This document shows positions 29,038 to 37,896 of a stretch of 64,000 nucleotides of DNA, piece after piece. A model generated the notes under the pieces. The model was not told the origin of the DNA. It worked only from the letters and a program-made list of their open reading frames with translations, and did not search any database. The DNA is taken from the NCBI RefSeq assembly GCF_017795885.1, contig NZ_CP059297.1, forward strand, positions 2,051,001 through 2,115,000, written 5' to 3'. Positions within the stretch are counted from its first letter, which is position 1, and the number at the start of each line of letters is the position of its first letter. The translations under genes were made by a program, and so were the position numbers. Origin of the DNA: Brevundimonas sp. AJA228-03 (GTDB taxonomy: Bacteria; Pseudomonadota; Alphaproteobacteria; Caulobacterales; Caulobacteraceae).

Positions 29038-29315
29038 CAGCGCAGTACCGCGTCGATCTGATCCTCGACCTCCTCCTGTGTGAAAGTCTCACCCCGGTCG
29101 ATCTGGGCAAACCCCTCGTCGATCGCGGCAAGATCTTCTGTGGTCCAGGCGTTCGACGGCGGAACGCCGCGATCCGCATAGGCCAGGGCGGCCGAAGCGA
29201 TCAGATTTTCGACTGTATCGCCCGTCCGCTCGGCGATCTGGCGCAGTCGGCCGGCGATCTCTTCGTCCAGTTCGACGTCGTAGGTCTGGAAATCGGGTTT
29301 CCGCACGGCGGTCAT
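29037..29315 (-). CDS. Antitoxin partner of the RelE/ParE-type toxin
   Basis: 92 residues from the ATG at 29315. N-terminal DFQTYDVELDEEIAGRLRQI then ERTGDTVENLIASAALAYAD fits a ribbon-helix-helix DNA-binding domain; the acidic C-terminus ETFTQEEVEDQIDAVLR fits the toxin-binding tail of ParD/CopG-like antitoxins. It is the upstream gene of the pair and overlaps the toxin start. Its own ATG overlaps the TGA of the truncated sufC copy (ATGA), so translation is probably fed by ribosomes starting on that sufC-derived start. Confidence 0.85.
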   Translation of the reverse strand: MTAVRKPDFQTYDVELDEEIAGRLRQIAERTGDTVENLIASAALAYADRGVPPSNAWTTEDLAAIDEGFAQIDRGETFTQEEVEDQIDAVLR

Positions 29316-29470
29316 GGCATTCTCCGCCAGCCCACATAGCACATCGACAAGGCTCCCGCCCCGTTTGGCCCCATGATGGCGTGCACCTCGCCCGCCGGAA
29401 CGTCGAGCGTCAGCCCCTTGAGGATCGGCTTGTCGCCGATGGAGACGTTGAGGTTGGAGATGGAGAGCAT
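29312..29470 (-). pseudogene. sufC: Truncated second sufC start (52-residue SufC stub)
   Basis: From an ATG at 29470 the sequence reads MLSISNLNVSIGDKPILKGL and on through EVHAIMGPNGAG, the first 39 residues of SufC with small changes. It then departs exactly inside the Walker A motif (no K-S-T), continuing with 13 unrelated residues to TGA at 29314-29312. That stop overlaps the antitoxin ATG. The start abuts the stop of the upstream exported-protein gene, as the true sufC start probably once did. It cannot bind ATP and is either a scar or a leader peptide for the toxin-antitoxin genes. Confidence 0.85.
29355..29470. repeat. Direct repeat copy 2: sufC 5' end, upstream of the antitoxin
   Basis: Second member of the direct repeat pair with 28618-28733 (116 nt, 5 mismatches, no gaps). 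The substitutions include silent changes (AAC-GGG region) and His8 to Asn and Val11 to Ile in the encoded stub. Similarity falls away sharply upstream of 29355 (on the + strand) and stops at the ATG on the other side. Confidence 0.9.
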
Positions 29471-29850
29471 CTACTGCCTTGAGTTTCGAGCTGTACGCGC
29501 TTCGATCACCGCGAGCCGCGCGGCTGAGCGCACGCCATCATCTAAGCCATTCATAAAGGTCGTGATTGCCCGCGATGTTTGGCCCTCTTGCAAATCATGC
29601 TCGATGATCAAAACCGGGATTGAGATTTGGAGGAGGTCTCGCCTCTCCTGTGCACAAGATGTCATGGCTGCTTCAACAACGCTGTCAGCTGCGTCGCCAG
29701 AAGGTTCCAGCCGGCGCGCCTCACTTGATACGCAGTCATGGTAAGCCGAGTACATCTGGGCTTGGAAGCGCTTGGCATCGTTCAGGGCCGCAGTCTGCTC
29801 GGCAGTTTGGCTGACAAATGCGAGTGCCAGAAGGCCAGCTATAAGAGCGG

Positions 29851-29854
<4 letters not shown>
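29471..29854 (-). CDS. Hypothetical small exported protein inside the suf operon
   Basis: 127 residues from a GTG at 29854 that overlaps the sufB stop (GTGA). Signal-peptide-like start [20 protein letters not shown], then a helical, mixed-charge body with two cysteines ([15 protein letters not shown] and [14 protein letters not shown]), a layout seen in small periplasmic helical proteins. No family recognised. Two 60-nt lines counted inside it are 53% and 50% G+C, while a line in sufC is 70%, so it looks acquired. Its TAG stop directly abuts the ATG of the sufC stub. Confidence 0.75.
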
Positions 29855-31316
<1,462 letters not shown>

Positions 31317-31319
31317 GGC

Positions 31320-32459
31320 TTAGGCGACTTCCTTCGTGCGCGCTGCCTGTCTGGCGCGATGGGTCTCGTATGCCTTGGTCCAGGCGTCGGCGAAGCGTGA
31401 CCAATCGTCTTGCGTCGTGCCCCATCCGCCCGAGACGCGCACGCCCCCGGTCGCCAGATCCATCCGCCCCATGGCCACGATCGTCCGGCTGGGTCTGGTC
31501 TTGCCGGAGGAGCAGGCGCTGCCGGCCGAGACCATGATGCCGCCGAGATCGAGCACGATCAGGGCCTGCGGGCTGTCCCAGTCGGCGACCGACAGGAACA
31601 GGGTGTTGGGCAGCCTCGGCGCGCCCTTGCCGATGATGGTCGCCCCTGCCGCCTCGACCGCGACCTCGGCCGCGTCGCGCCAGGCCCTGTGCGCCTCGGC
31701 CAGCGGCAGGTCGCGAGCCGCGCAGTCGGCTGCGATGCCGAAGCCGTGGATGCCCGGCACGTTCTCGGTCCCGGCCCTCAGGCCCCGCTCCTGCCCGGCA
31801 CCACGGACGATCGACACCGCCGCCCGGCCTTCGCCCAGCACCAGCGCGCCCACACCCTGTGGCCCGCCCAGCTTGTGCGCGGACAGGGTCAAACTGTCGG
31901 CCTTCAGAGCCCCCATCGATACCGGGATCTTGCCCGCCGACTGGATCGCATCGACGTGCAGCCAGCCCCCGGCTTCCCGCACCATAGCGGCGGCCTCACG
32001 GATCGGCTGGATCACACCGCTTTCATTATTGGCATGGTGGATGGCCACGACAGCCTTGCCCGGGCCGCGCAGCAGTTCCGACAGCTTGCCGAGATCGATC
32101 ACGCCGCGCGCATCGACCGGCAGCACCTTGACCGGCTTGCCCGAGGCCACGGCGGCCTCCGCGACGCAGGGATGCTCCGAGGCGCAGACGATCAGCCGCT
32201 CGAACCCGGCCGCCAGCGCACTGGCGATCGCCTGGGCATTCGATTCCGTCCCGCCGGACGAGAAGATCACGCTTTGCGCATCCGCCCCGACCAGATCGGC
32301 CACCCGGGCTCTTGCCGTCTCGACACGCGCCCGCGCCCGCCGCCCGGCGGCGTGCACCGCCGACGGATTGCCGTTGTCGGCCAGGGCTTCGGCCATCGCC
32401 GCCTGAACCTCGGGCCGCACGAGGGCCGAGGCGTTGTAGTCCAGATAGACGCCGGTCAT
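31320..32459 (-). CDS. NifS/IscS-type cysteine desulfurase
   Basis: 379 residues. YLDYNASALVRPEV start, VIFSSGGTESNAQAIA, the PLP lysine in LSAHKLGGPQGVGALVLG near residue 195, and the active-site cysteine loop SAGSACSSGKTRPS near 320 are intact. Group I desulfurases such as IscS/NifS supply sulfur for Fe-S clusters and tRNA thiolation. ATG at 32459 overlaps the iscR stop (ATGA); a longer reading to 32582 lies inside iscR and is rejected. iscR-nifS-sufB is the usual head of alphaproteobacterial suf operons. Confidence 0.93.
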   Translation of the reverse strand: MTGVYLDYNASALVRPEVQAAMAEALADNGNPSAVHAAGRRARARVETARARVADLVGADAQSVIFSSGGTESNAQAIASALAAGFERLIVCASEHPCVAEAAVASGKPVKVLPVDARGVIDLGKLSELLRGPGKAVVAIHHANNESGVIQPIREAAAMVREAGGWLHVDAIQSAGKIPVSMGALKADSLTLSAHKLGGPQGVGALVLGEGRAAVSIVRGAGQERGLRAGTENVPGIHGFGIAADCAARDLPLAEAHRAWRDAAEVAVEAAGATIIGKGAPRLPNTLFLSVADWDSPQALIVLDLGGIMVSAGSACSSGKTRPSRTIVAMGRMDLATGGVRVSGGWGTTQDDWSRFADAWTKAYETHRARQAARTKEVA

Positions 32460-32935
32460 GCCGCCACGCCCATGTCGGCACCGGCCGCCGCAGACCGCCG
32501 TGACCCCGTCCGGTTCATGATGACGTCTTCCAGCGATACACTGGCCAGATAGCGGTGGATCTCGTCGCCCAGATCCTCCCACAGATTGTGGGTGATGCAG
32601 CGTTCACCGGCCATCATGCAGCCGCGCGGCGAGGAATGGGCCGCGCACCGCGTCGCCCGGATCGGCTCATCGACGGCCAGCACGATCTCCGACACCACGG
32701 TCTCGCCCGCCGCCTTGGCCAGGCGATAGCCGCCGCCCGGCCCGCGCACGCTGCGCACCAGTCCGTTCTTCCTCAGCCGGGCGAACAGCTGTTCCAGATA
32801 ACTCAATGAAATCTCTTGACGAGTGGCGATCTCGGCCAGCGACACGGCCCGGCCGTCGGCTCCCTCGCCCTGGCCGTTCCTGGCCAGATCGGCCATCGCC
32901 ATCACGGCATATCGTCCCTTGGTCGACAGTCGCAT
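32456..32935 (-). CDS. iscR: Rrf2-family Fe-S regulator, IscR-like
   Basis: 159 residues from the ATG at 32935 (GAGGA 5 nt upstream). The winged helix starts MRLSTKGRYAVMAMADLA; LSYLEQLFARLRKNGLVRSV and RGPGGGYRLAK are the Rrf2 signature. Cluster ligands are conserved as in IscR: three cysteines in RCAAHSSPRGCMMAGERC and a His in THNLW. It should bind a [2Fe-2S] cluster and repress the downstream suf operon when clusters are sufficient. First gene of the run, divergent from the alpha/beta hydrolase gene. Confidence 0.92.
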   Translation of the reverse strand: MRLSTKGRYAVMAMADLARNGQGEGADGRAVSLAEIATRQEISLSYLEQLFARLRKNGLVRSVRGPGGGYRLAKAAGETVVSEIVLAVDEPIRATRCAAHSSPRGCMMAGERCITHNLWEDLGDEIHRYLASVSLEDVIMNRTGSRRSAAAGADMGVAA

Positions 32936-33016
32936 CGTCGTCCTCAAAATTCGCGCGCATTTCCGGGGTCTTGTGCTATGACCCGCCGCTTCGCGAGGCG
33001 GCCGAACGCAGGGATG

Positions 33017-33049
33017 GACCTAGAATGTCCTACCCCCGTGGTCAAGTAT
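33017..33049 (-). promoter_or_regulatory. Candidate iscR-suf promoter with an IscR-like half site
   Basis: Read on the minus strand, ATACTTGACC (complement of 33040-33049) contains a -35-like TTGACC and agrees with the first half of the E. coli IscR type 1 motif (ATA-S-YY-GAC). 17 nt downstream stands TAGGTC, a poor -10. GGAC-N7-GTCC (33016-33030) is a small palindrome over the -10. Distance to the iscR ATG would be about 75 nt. The second IscR half site is not convincing. Confidence 0.35.
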
Positions 33050-33091
33050 TCCGGCGGCCCGAAATGACAGTTGAACGGATTCCAGAGCCCC

Positions 33092-33742
33092 ATGCCTGAA
33101 GTCATCCTGCCCGGCGCCTCCGGTCGTATCGAGGGCCGCTATTCCCCCGGCAAGCGCGCCAATGCACCGATCGCCCTGATCCTGCACCCGCACCCCAAGG
33201 CGGGCGGGCATATGAACAACCCCGTCACCGTGACCCTGCACCAGCTGTTCCAGCAGCGCGGCTTCGCCACCCTGCGCTATAATTCGCGCGGCGTCGGCAA
33301 GTCGCAGGGCGAGTTCGACTCAGGCATCGGCGAGCTGGCCGACGCGGCCACCGCCCTGGACTGGCTTCAGTCCAACAACCCGGCCGCCACCCAGACCTGG
33401 GTCGCCGGCTATCAGTTCGGGGCCTATATCGGCATGCAGCTGCTGATGCGCCGGCCCGAGACGGACGGCTTCATCTCGGTCTCGCCGCCGTCGAACATGT
33501 ACGACTTCAGCTTCCTGGCCCCCTGCCCGGCGTCCGGCCTGTTCCTGCACGGCACGGCCGACACCATCGTGCCGCCGGTCGAGGTCGAGCGCGTGGTCAA
33601 CAAGCTGCGGACCCAGAAGGGCATCGTCATCGATTACGAGCTGGAAGACGGCGCCAGCCACTTCTGGCAGGACCACATCGACGCCGTGGAGCGCCGCGTG
33701 GGCCTGTATCTGGACAAGCGGCTGGAGGCCGAGCCGGCTTGA
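33092..33742 (+). CDS. Alpha/beta hydrolase-fold protein with Gln at the nucleophile position
   Basis: 216 residues from the ATG at 33092. COG2945-like features: LILHPHPKAGGHMNNPVT, LRYNSRGVGKSQGEFD, MRRPETDGFISVSPP, GLFLHGTADTIVPP (acid) and EDGASHFWQDH (His). At the nucleophile elbow, expected as G-x-S-x-G, the sequence reads AGYQFGAYIG, so the serine is replaced by glutamine. It may have lost hydrolase activity or work as a binding protein. Divergent from iscR, so possibly responsive to the same region, but no shared role is shown. Confidence 0.85.
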   Translation: MPEVILPGASGRIEGRYSPGKRANAPIALILHPHPKAGGHMNNPVTVTLHQLFQQRGFATLRYNSRGVGKSQGEFDSGIGELADAATALDWLQSNNPAATQTWVAGYQFGAYIGMQLLMRRPETDGFISVSPPSNMYDFSFLAPCPASGLFLHGTADTIVPPVEVERVVNKLRTQKGIVIDYELEDGASHFWQDHIDAVERRVGLYLDKRLEAEPA

Positions 33743-33748
33743 GACGTG

Positions 33749-34072
33749 TCAGCCTTTCCGGCCCGGAACGGCACCGGCCTCGATCGCCTCATCGACACAG
33801 GCTTTGCGCTCGGCATCCGAGCCTTCAGGATCTGCGCTCCTGAAGGCTCGGACGAGGGCGCGGACCTCTGCCTGTCGTGAGGCGTCGCTCTGCGCATCGG
33901 TGAGCCGAAGGGCCCACCAGTCCCTGACGAACCAGGACGGCCCGGCGACCCGACCGGTCTGACTCATGACATCCTCGATCATGATCATGATCTGGGCATG
34001 ACAGATCTCGGCCCGGACAGGCGGCGTCACGTCCGCCGTTGCGGCGAGCATGAACAGGATTGCGGCTGACAT
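33749..34072 (-). CDS. Hypothetical exported protein
   Basis: 107 residues from the ATG at 34072. The start MSAAILFMLAATADVTPPVR looks like a signal peptide. The rest is helical (MIMIEDVMSQTGRVAGPSWF, VRALVRAFRSADPEGSDAER) with two cysteines (AEICHAQ and RKACVDE). No family recognised. It follows the NamZ-like gene by 13 nt on the same strand and may be its last operon partner. Its end abuts the convergent hydrolase gene. Confidence 0.6.
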   Translation of the reverse strand: MSAAILFMLAATADVTPPVRAEICHAQIMIMIEDVMSQTGRVAGPSWFVRDWWALRLTDAQSDASRQAEVRALVRAFRSADPEGSDAERKACVDEAIEAGAVPGRKG

Positions 34073-34085
34073 AGCGGTCTCCGTT

Positions 34086-35288
34086 TCAACCGTACTGCAG
34101 GAACGGCCGCCGCGCCTCGATCCAGGCCGCCTCGTCCGGTCCGGCGATCGCGTCCAGATCGCCGGGCGTCGCCTCGGCGTCATCGACCCATTCGCGCAGG
34201 CCCGGCCCGCCGTTGATGACGTCGATCGGCAGCTTGCCGAAGGCATATTCATACGGAAAATCCCGCCACAGCGCGTAGTCGGGATACAGCCGCCGGATTG
34301 CCTTGAAGCCCAGGGCCTGGACCCGCCACGGCCGGAACGCCGCGTGGCCATAGCCCGGCCCCTCGACATGGATCTGCACCCCGGAACACAGGGTGCCGAC
34401 ATGTTTGTGGAAGGTCGGCTCGAACCACATATCCCTCAGAACACAGCCGCCCAGCCATTGCGGGGCCAGCGCCCGCATTTCGGCGATCACGGCGCGGGCG
34501 TCGATGTCCGGGGCCCCGAACAGCTCCAGCGGCCGGGTCGTGCCCCGTCCTTCCGACAGGGTCGCCCCCTCGACCATCACCGTCCCCGGATAGGCGCGCG
34601 CCATCGACAGGTTGGGCGCATTGGGACTGGGGTTGATCCAGGCCCGTTCCCCCAGCGGCCAGCCGAAGCCGGGCCCGTCCTCGGGGTCATAGCCCTGCAT
34701 TGCGATGACGCGATAGTCGACATCCAGCCTGAAGTGATCGATGAACCAGTGACCCAGTTCGCCCAGGGTCATGCCGTGCCGCATCGGCATCGGCCCGGCC
34801 CCGACGAAACTCTCCCATCCCGGCAGCAGGGTGGTGCCCTCGACTGGCCGCCCGGCCGGATTGGGCCGATCCAGCACCCAGACCGCCTTGCCGTGCTCCG
34901 CCGCCGCCTCCAGCACGTAAAGCAGGGTCGTGATGAAGGTATAGATGCGGCAGCCCAGATCCTGCAGGTCGATCAGGATAACGTCGAACGTCTCCAGCGA
35001 CGCCGCCGTCGGCCGACGGACCTCGCCGTACAGGCTGAAGACCGGAAAGCCGTGGACCGGATCGGTCTCGTCCGGGCTTTCCATCATATTGTCCTGCAGG
35101 TCGCCCTTCATCCCGTGCTGGGGCCCGAAGGCAGCCGTCAGATTGACCCCCGCCGCCATCAGCGCATCGACCGAATGGGTCAGGTCCGCCGTCACCGAGG
35201 CCGGATGCGCCAGCAGCGCCACCCGCCGCCCCTTCAGCGCGGCGAGCAGATCAGGCTCGGACAGAACGCGGTCGATGCCGAACTTCAT
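34086..35288 (-). CDS. DUF1343 / NamZ-like exo-N-acetylmuramidase family protein
   Basis: 400 residues. Conserved segments ALLAHPASVTADLTHSVDAL, FGPQHGMKGDLQDNM, VFSLYGEVRRPT, VILIDLQDLGCRIYTFITT, VLDRPNPAGRPVEG and MVEGATLSEGRGTTRPLE are those of DUF1343. A characterised member (NamZ of Bacillus) removes terminal N-acetylmuramic acid from peptidoglycan fragments; by inference this copy recycles wall fragments. No signal peptide was seen at MKFGIDRVLSEPDLLAALKG, so a cytoplasmic role is likely. ATG overlaps the stop of the DOMON-like gene by 4 nt. Confidence 0.88.
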   Translation of the reverse strand: MKFGIDRVLSEPDLLAALKGRRVALLAHPASVTADLTHSVDALMAAGVNLTAAFGPQHGMKGDLQDNMMESPDETDPVHGFPVFSLYGEVRRPTAASLETFDVILIDLQDLGCRIYTFITTLLYVLEAAAEHGKAVWVLDRPNPAGRPVEGTTLLPGWESFVGAGPMPMRHGMTLGELGHWFIDHFRLDVDYRVIAMQGYDPEDGPGFGWPLGERAWINPSPNAPNLSMARAYPGTVMVEGATLSEGRGTTRPLELFGAPDIDARAVIAEMRALAPQWLGGCVLRDMWFEPTFHKHVGTLCSGVQIHVEGPGYGHAAFRPWRVQALGFKAIRRLYPDYALWRDFPYEYAFGKLPIDVINGGPGLREWVDDAEATPGDLDAIAGPDEAAWIEARRPFLQYG

Positions 35289-35821
35289 GGCAGGTCCAGG
35301 ATGAAGGAGTCGGGATGATGAAAGTCCGGCTTATCGGACGGATGGACCAGTGCCCAGTAGGTCCTGTCGCCATTCAGGGCCTGGATCACGGCCGACAGGG
35401 CCAGCTTTCCGGCCGAGGCTGGCAGATCGAGGCGGGCTTCAAGCGCCAGCATGTCGGACGCGAGATCGAGCGGCGACACGTCCACGATCTCAGCCGCCTC
35501 GGTCATCCCTTCCCGATAGCCGACAAAGCCATACGACGCCCATTGCCCCGACGGCGACAGGTTGAACTCCCGATAGCCGTCGGCCGTCCGGACGAAGATC
35601 TCGAAACAGGTCTGCTCCCACAGGCGATCCGCCCTGCCGCCCCCCTGATCTGTCGGCCACTTCACGGCCCCGACGTCTCCGGCCACGATAAAGCGGACCC
35701 ACAGACGGTCGCCCTGCCGCTCCAGCTTGACCTCCATCTGCACGGCCGGCCTCGACATCCCGCCCGGGTGCGGCCGCAGCATCGCGGTGATCAGGCCTTC
35801 GGGTTCAACGGGATCCAGCAT
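35285..35821 (-). CDS. DOMON-like (type 9 carbohydrate-binding fold) protein
   Basis: 178 residues. The stretch RADRLWEQTCFEIFVRTADG then YREFNLSPSGQWASYGFVGY matches the DOMON-like family, a beta-sandwich related to sugar- and haem-binding modules. C-terminus FHHPDSFILDLP is also typical. No signal peptide. It is coupled to the NamZ-like gene (ATGA), and such pairing could mean sugar-fragment recognition, but this is inference. Confidence 0.8.
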   Translation of the reverse strand: MLDPVEPEGLITAMLRPHPGGMSRPAVQMEVKLERQGDRLWVRFIVAGDVGAVKWPTDQGGGRADRLWEQTCFEIFVRTADGYREFNLSPSGQWASYGFVGYREGMTEAAEIVDVSPLDLASDMLALEARLDLPASAGKLALSAVIQALNGDRTYWALVHPSDKPDFHHPDSFILDLP

Positions 35822-36049
35822 CGCTCAGGACTACACGCCCCTCCCCGACCAGGCCAAGCCCGCTGCATCCGGTTCTGACGCAGCGATATGCCAGACTCCT
35901 CGCACCGAAGGCCCGTGCCCGGGCCAGCGCGCCGGGCCTCGAGAAGTTGGAGTCACGTTTTGCGACTCTGACTCCACTGTCGTCCGCCCTTCGACCCGGC
36001 GACGGACCGTGCTACTGCCCCCGCTTCCCTTGCCGCCAGGCCTGAAGCC
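35822..36049. other. Intergenic region between DOMON-like gene and tyrS, with a short inverted repeat
   Basis: 228 nt with no gene I can support. It should contain the promoters of two divergent genes. The only structure noticed is GGAGTCA ... TGACTCC with a nested GAGTC/GACTC, around 35946-35972. Its role is unknown; it could be an operator for tyrS. Confidence 0.4.
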
Positions 36050-37306
36050 ATGACCGATCCAGCCTTCCAGTCCGACTTCCTGCGAACCCTCCAGGCACGC
36101 GGCTATATCCATCAGATCACCCATTCGGCCGAGCTGGATGCCGCGGCCATCGCGGGCGTGGTCACCGGCTATATCGGCTTCGACGCCACGGCCCCCAGCC
36201 TTCATATTGGCAGCCTGATCCAGATCATGATGCTGCGTCGGCTGCAGCAGGCCGGTCACCGCCCCATCGTCATCATGGGCGGCGGCACGACCAAGGTCGG
36301 CGATCCGACCGGCAAGGACGCGTCGCGCCCCCACCTGTCCGACGAGACGATCGCCGCCAACATCGCCTCCATCCGCACCGTGTTCGAGAAATTCCTGACC
36401 TTCGGCGATGGCCCGACCGATGCGATCATGATCGACAACGACGACTGGCTGTCGACCTATGGCTACATCCAGTTCCTGCGCGACTACGGCACCCATTTCA
36501 CGGTCAACCGGATGCTGGCGTTCGACTCGGTCAAGCTGCGGCTGGAACGCGAACAGCCGATGACCTTCCTCGAGTTCAACTACATGCTGATGCAGTCGGT
36601 GGATTTCCTGGAGCTGAACCGACGTGTGAACTGCACCCTGCAGATGGGCGGATCGGATCAATGGGGCAACATCGTCTCCGGCGTCGACCTGGTCCGCCGG
36701 GTGGATCAGAAGGCCGCCTTCGGCCTGACCACGCCGCTGCTCACCACGGCCTCCGGCGGCAAGATGGGCAAGACGGCCCAGGGCGCGGTCTGGCTGAACG
36801 CCGAGCAGCTCAGCCCCTATGACTACTGGCAATACTGGCGCAATACCGAGGACGGCGACGTCGGCCGCTTCATGCGCCTGTTCACCGACCTGTCGCTGGA
36901 CGAGATCGCCGGCTTCGAGGCCCTGCAGGGCGCGGAGATCAACGACGCCAAGAAGGCCCTCGCCGACGCCGCGACCACTATGCTGCATGGCGCGGACGCT
37001 GCGGCTTCCGCCCGGGCCGCCGCTGAAGGCGCATTCGAGCGCGGGACCCTGTCCGCCGACCTGCCGACCATCGACCTGCCCTCGTCTGAAGTGATCGGAG
37101 CCATGCTGGCCGCCGTCGCCACCCGCTCGGGACTGACGGCTTCCAATGGCGAGGCGCGACGTCTGGCCCAGGGCGGCGGCCTGCGACTGAATGACGAGGC
37201 GATCGCCGACGGGGCACGCCTTATCGAGGCGACCGACGTCAACGCCGACGGCGTTATCAAGCTGGCGGCGGGCAAAAAGAAGCTCCTGCTCGTCCGCCCC
37301 GTCTGA
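36050..37306 (+). CDS. tyrS: Tyrosyl-tRNA synthetase
   Basis: Charges tRNA-Tyr. 418 residues. Class I motifs: HIGH as SLHIGSLIQ and KMSKS as [10 protein letters not shown], with [11 protein letters not shown] before the first and [11 protein letters not shown] between them. The C-terminal S4-like RNA-binding domain is present ([14 protein letters not shown] to the end). Start [20 protein letters not shown] is normal. 14 nt before bcp, so they may share a transcript. Confidence 0.96.
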   Translation: MTDPAFQSDFLRTLQARGYIHQITHSAELDAAAIAGVVTGYIGFDATAPSLHIGSLIQIMMLRRLQQAGHRPIVIMGGGTTKVGDPTGKDASRPHLSDETIAANIASIRTVFEKFLTFGDGPTDAIMIDNDDWLSTYGYIQFLRDYGTHFTVNRMLAFDSVKLRLEREQPMTFLEFNYMLMQSVDFLELNRRVNCTLQMGGSDQWGNIVSGVDLVRRVDQKAAFGLTTPLLTTASGGKMGKTAQGAVWLNAEQLSPYDYWQYWRNTEDGDVGRFMRLFTDLSLDEIAGFEALQGAEINDAKKALADAATTMLHGADAAASARAAAEGAFERGTLSADLPTIDLPSSEVIGAMLAAVATRSGLTASNGEARRLAQGGGLRLNDEAIADGARLIEATDVNADGVIKLAAGKKKLLLVRPV

Positions 37307-37319
37307 ACGGAGAAGAGAC

Positions 37320-37775
37320 ATGACCGAGATCACCACGGGCTCCAGGGCCCCCGCCTTCAACATGCCCGCCGACGGCGGTGCCCGCGCCACCCTGTCCGGC
37401 CCTTCGGTGCTGTATTTCTACCCCAAGGCCGACACGCCCGGCTGCACCAATGAGGCGAAGGACTTCACCGAACACGCCGATGCCTTCGCCGCCGCCGGCG
37501 TGATGGTCATCGGCGTGTCGAAGGACCCGGTGAAGAAGCTCGACCGGTTCAAGGCCAAATACGACCTCAAGGTCACCCTGGCCTCCGACGAGGAGACCGG
37601 CGTCACCGAGGCCTATGGCGTCTGGGTCGAGAAGAGCATGTACGGCAAGACCTATATGGGCATCGAGCGCGCGACCTTCCTGATCGACGCATCAGGCACC
37701 GTGCGGCAGGTCTGGCGCAAGGTCTCGGTCAAGGGACACGCCGAGGCCGTTCTGGACGCTGCAAGGGCTCTCTGA
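37320..37775 (+). CDS. bcp: Thioredoxin-dependent peroxiredoxin, Bcp/PrxQ type
   Basis: Reduces hydroperoxides in the cytoplasm. 151 residues. Peroxidatic cysteine in FYPKADTPGCTNEAKDF (near residue 41); the usual PrxQ second cysteine five residues later is absent here (Glu-Ala-Lys), so resolution must use another partner or residue. MVIGVSKDPVKKLDRFKAKY and LASDEETGVTEAYGVW follow the family. ATG at 37320 with GGAGAAGAG upstream. Confidence 0.93.
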   Translation: MTEITTGSRAPAFNMPADGGARATLSGPSVLYFYPKADTPGCTNEAKDFTEHADAFAAAGVMVIGVSKDPVKKLDRFKAKYDLKVTLASDEETGVTEAYGVWVEKSMYGKTYMGIERATFLIDASGTVRQVWRKVSVKGHAEAVLDAARAL

Positions 37776-37788
37776 ACGTGAAGGCGTC

Positions 37789-37812
37789 GACTGTATTGAT
37801 GCGTATACAGTC
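37789..37812. promoter_or_regulatory. Perfect 8-bp inverted repeat after bcp, before the M23 gene
   Basis: GACTGTAT - TGATGCGT - ATACAGTC, all eight pairs perfect. It starts 13 nt after the bcp stop and is followed by TCTATTTGAAAAA. It could be an operator for the M23-bactofilin genes or a weak terminator of bcp. The surrounding 100 nt are clearly more AT-rich than the coding DNA on both sides, as expected of a promoter region. Confidence 0.5.
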
Positions 37813-37834
37813 TATTTGAAAAACGCCTGACACG

Positions 37835-37858
37835 CGAATCTGCTTTCGAATAGATTCG
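37835..37858. promoter_or_regulatory. Second inverted repeat upstream of the M23 gene
   Basis: CGAATCT - 10 nt - AGATTCG, seven perfect pairs, 38 nt before the ATG at 37897. Different sequence from the repeat at 37789-37812, so not the same binding site twice. Possible regulator site or RNA hairpin in the leader. Confidence 0.4.
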
Positions 37859-37896
37859 TTGGCGGGTCGGCAGCACGCCATCATGGTTAAGACTGC

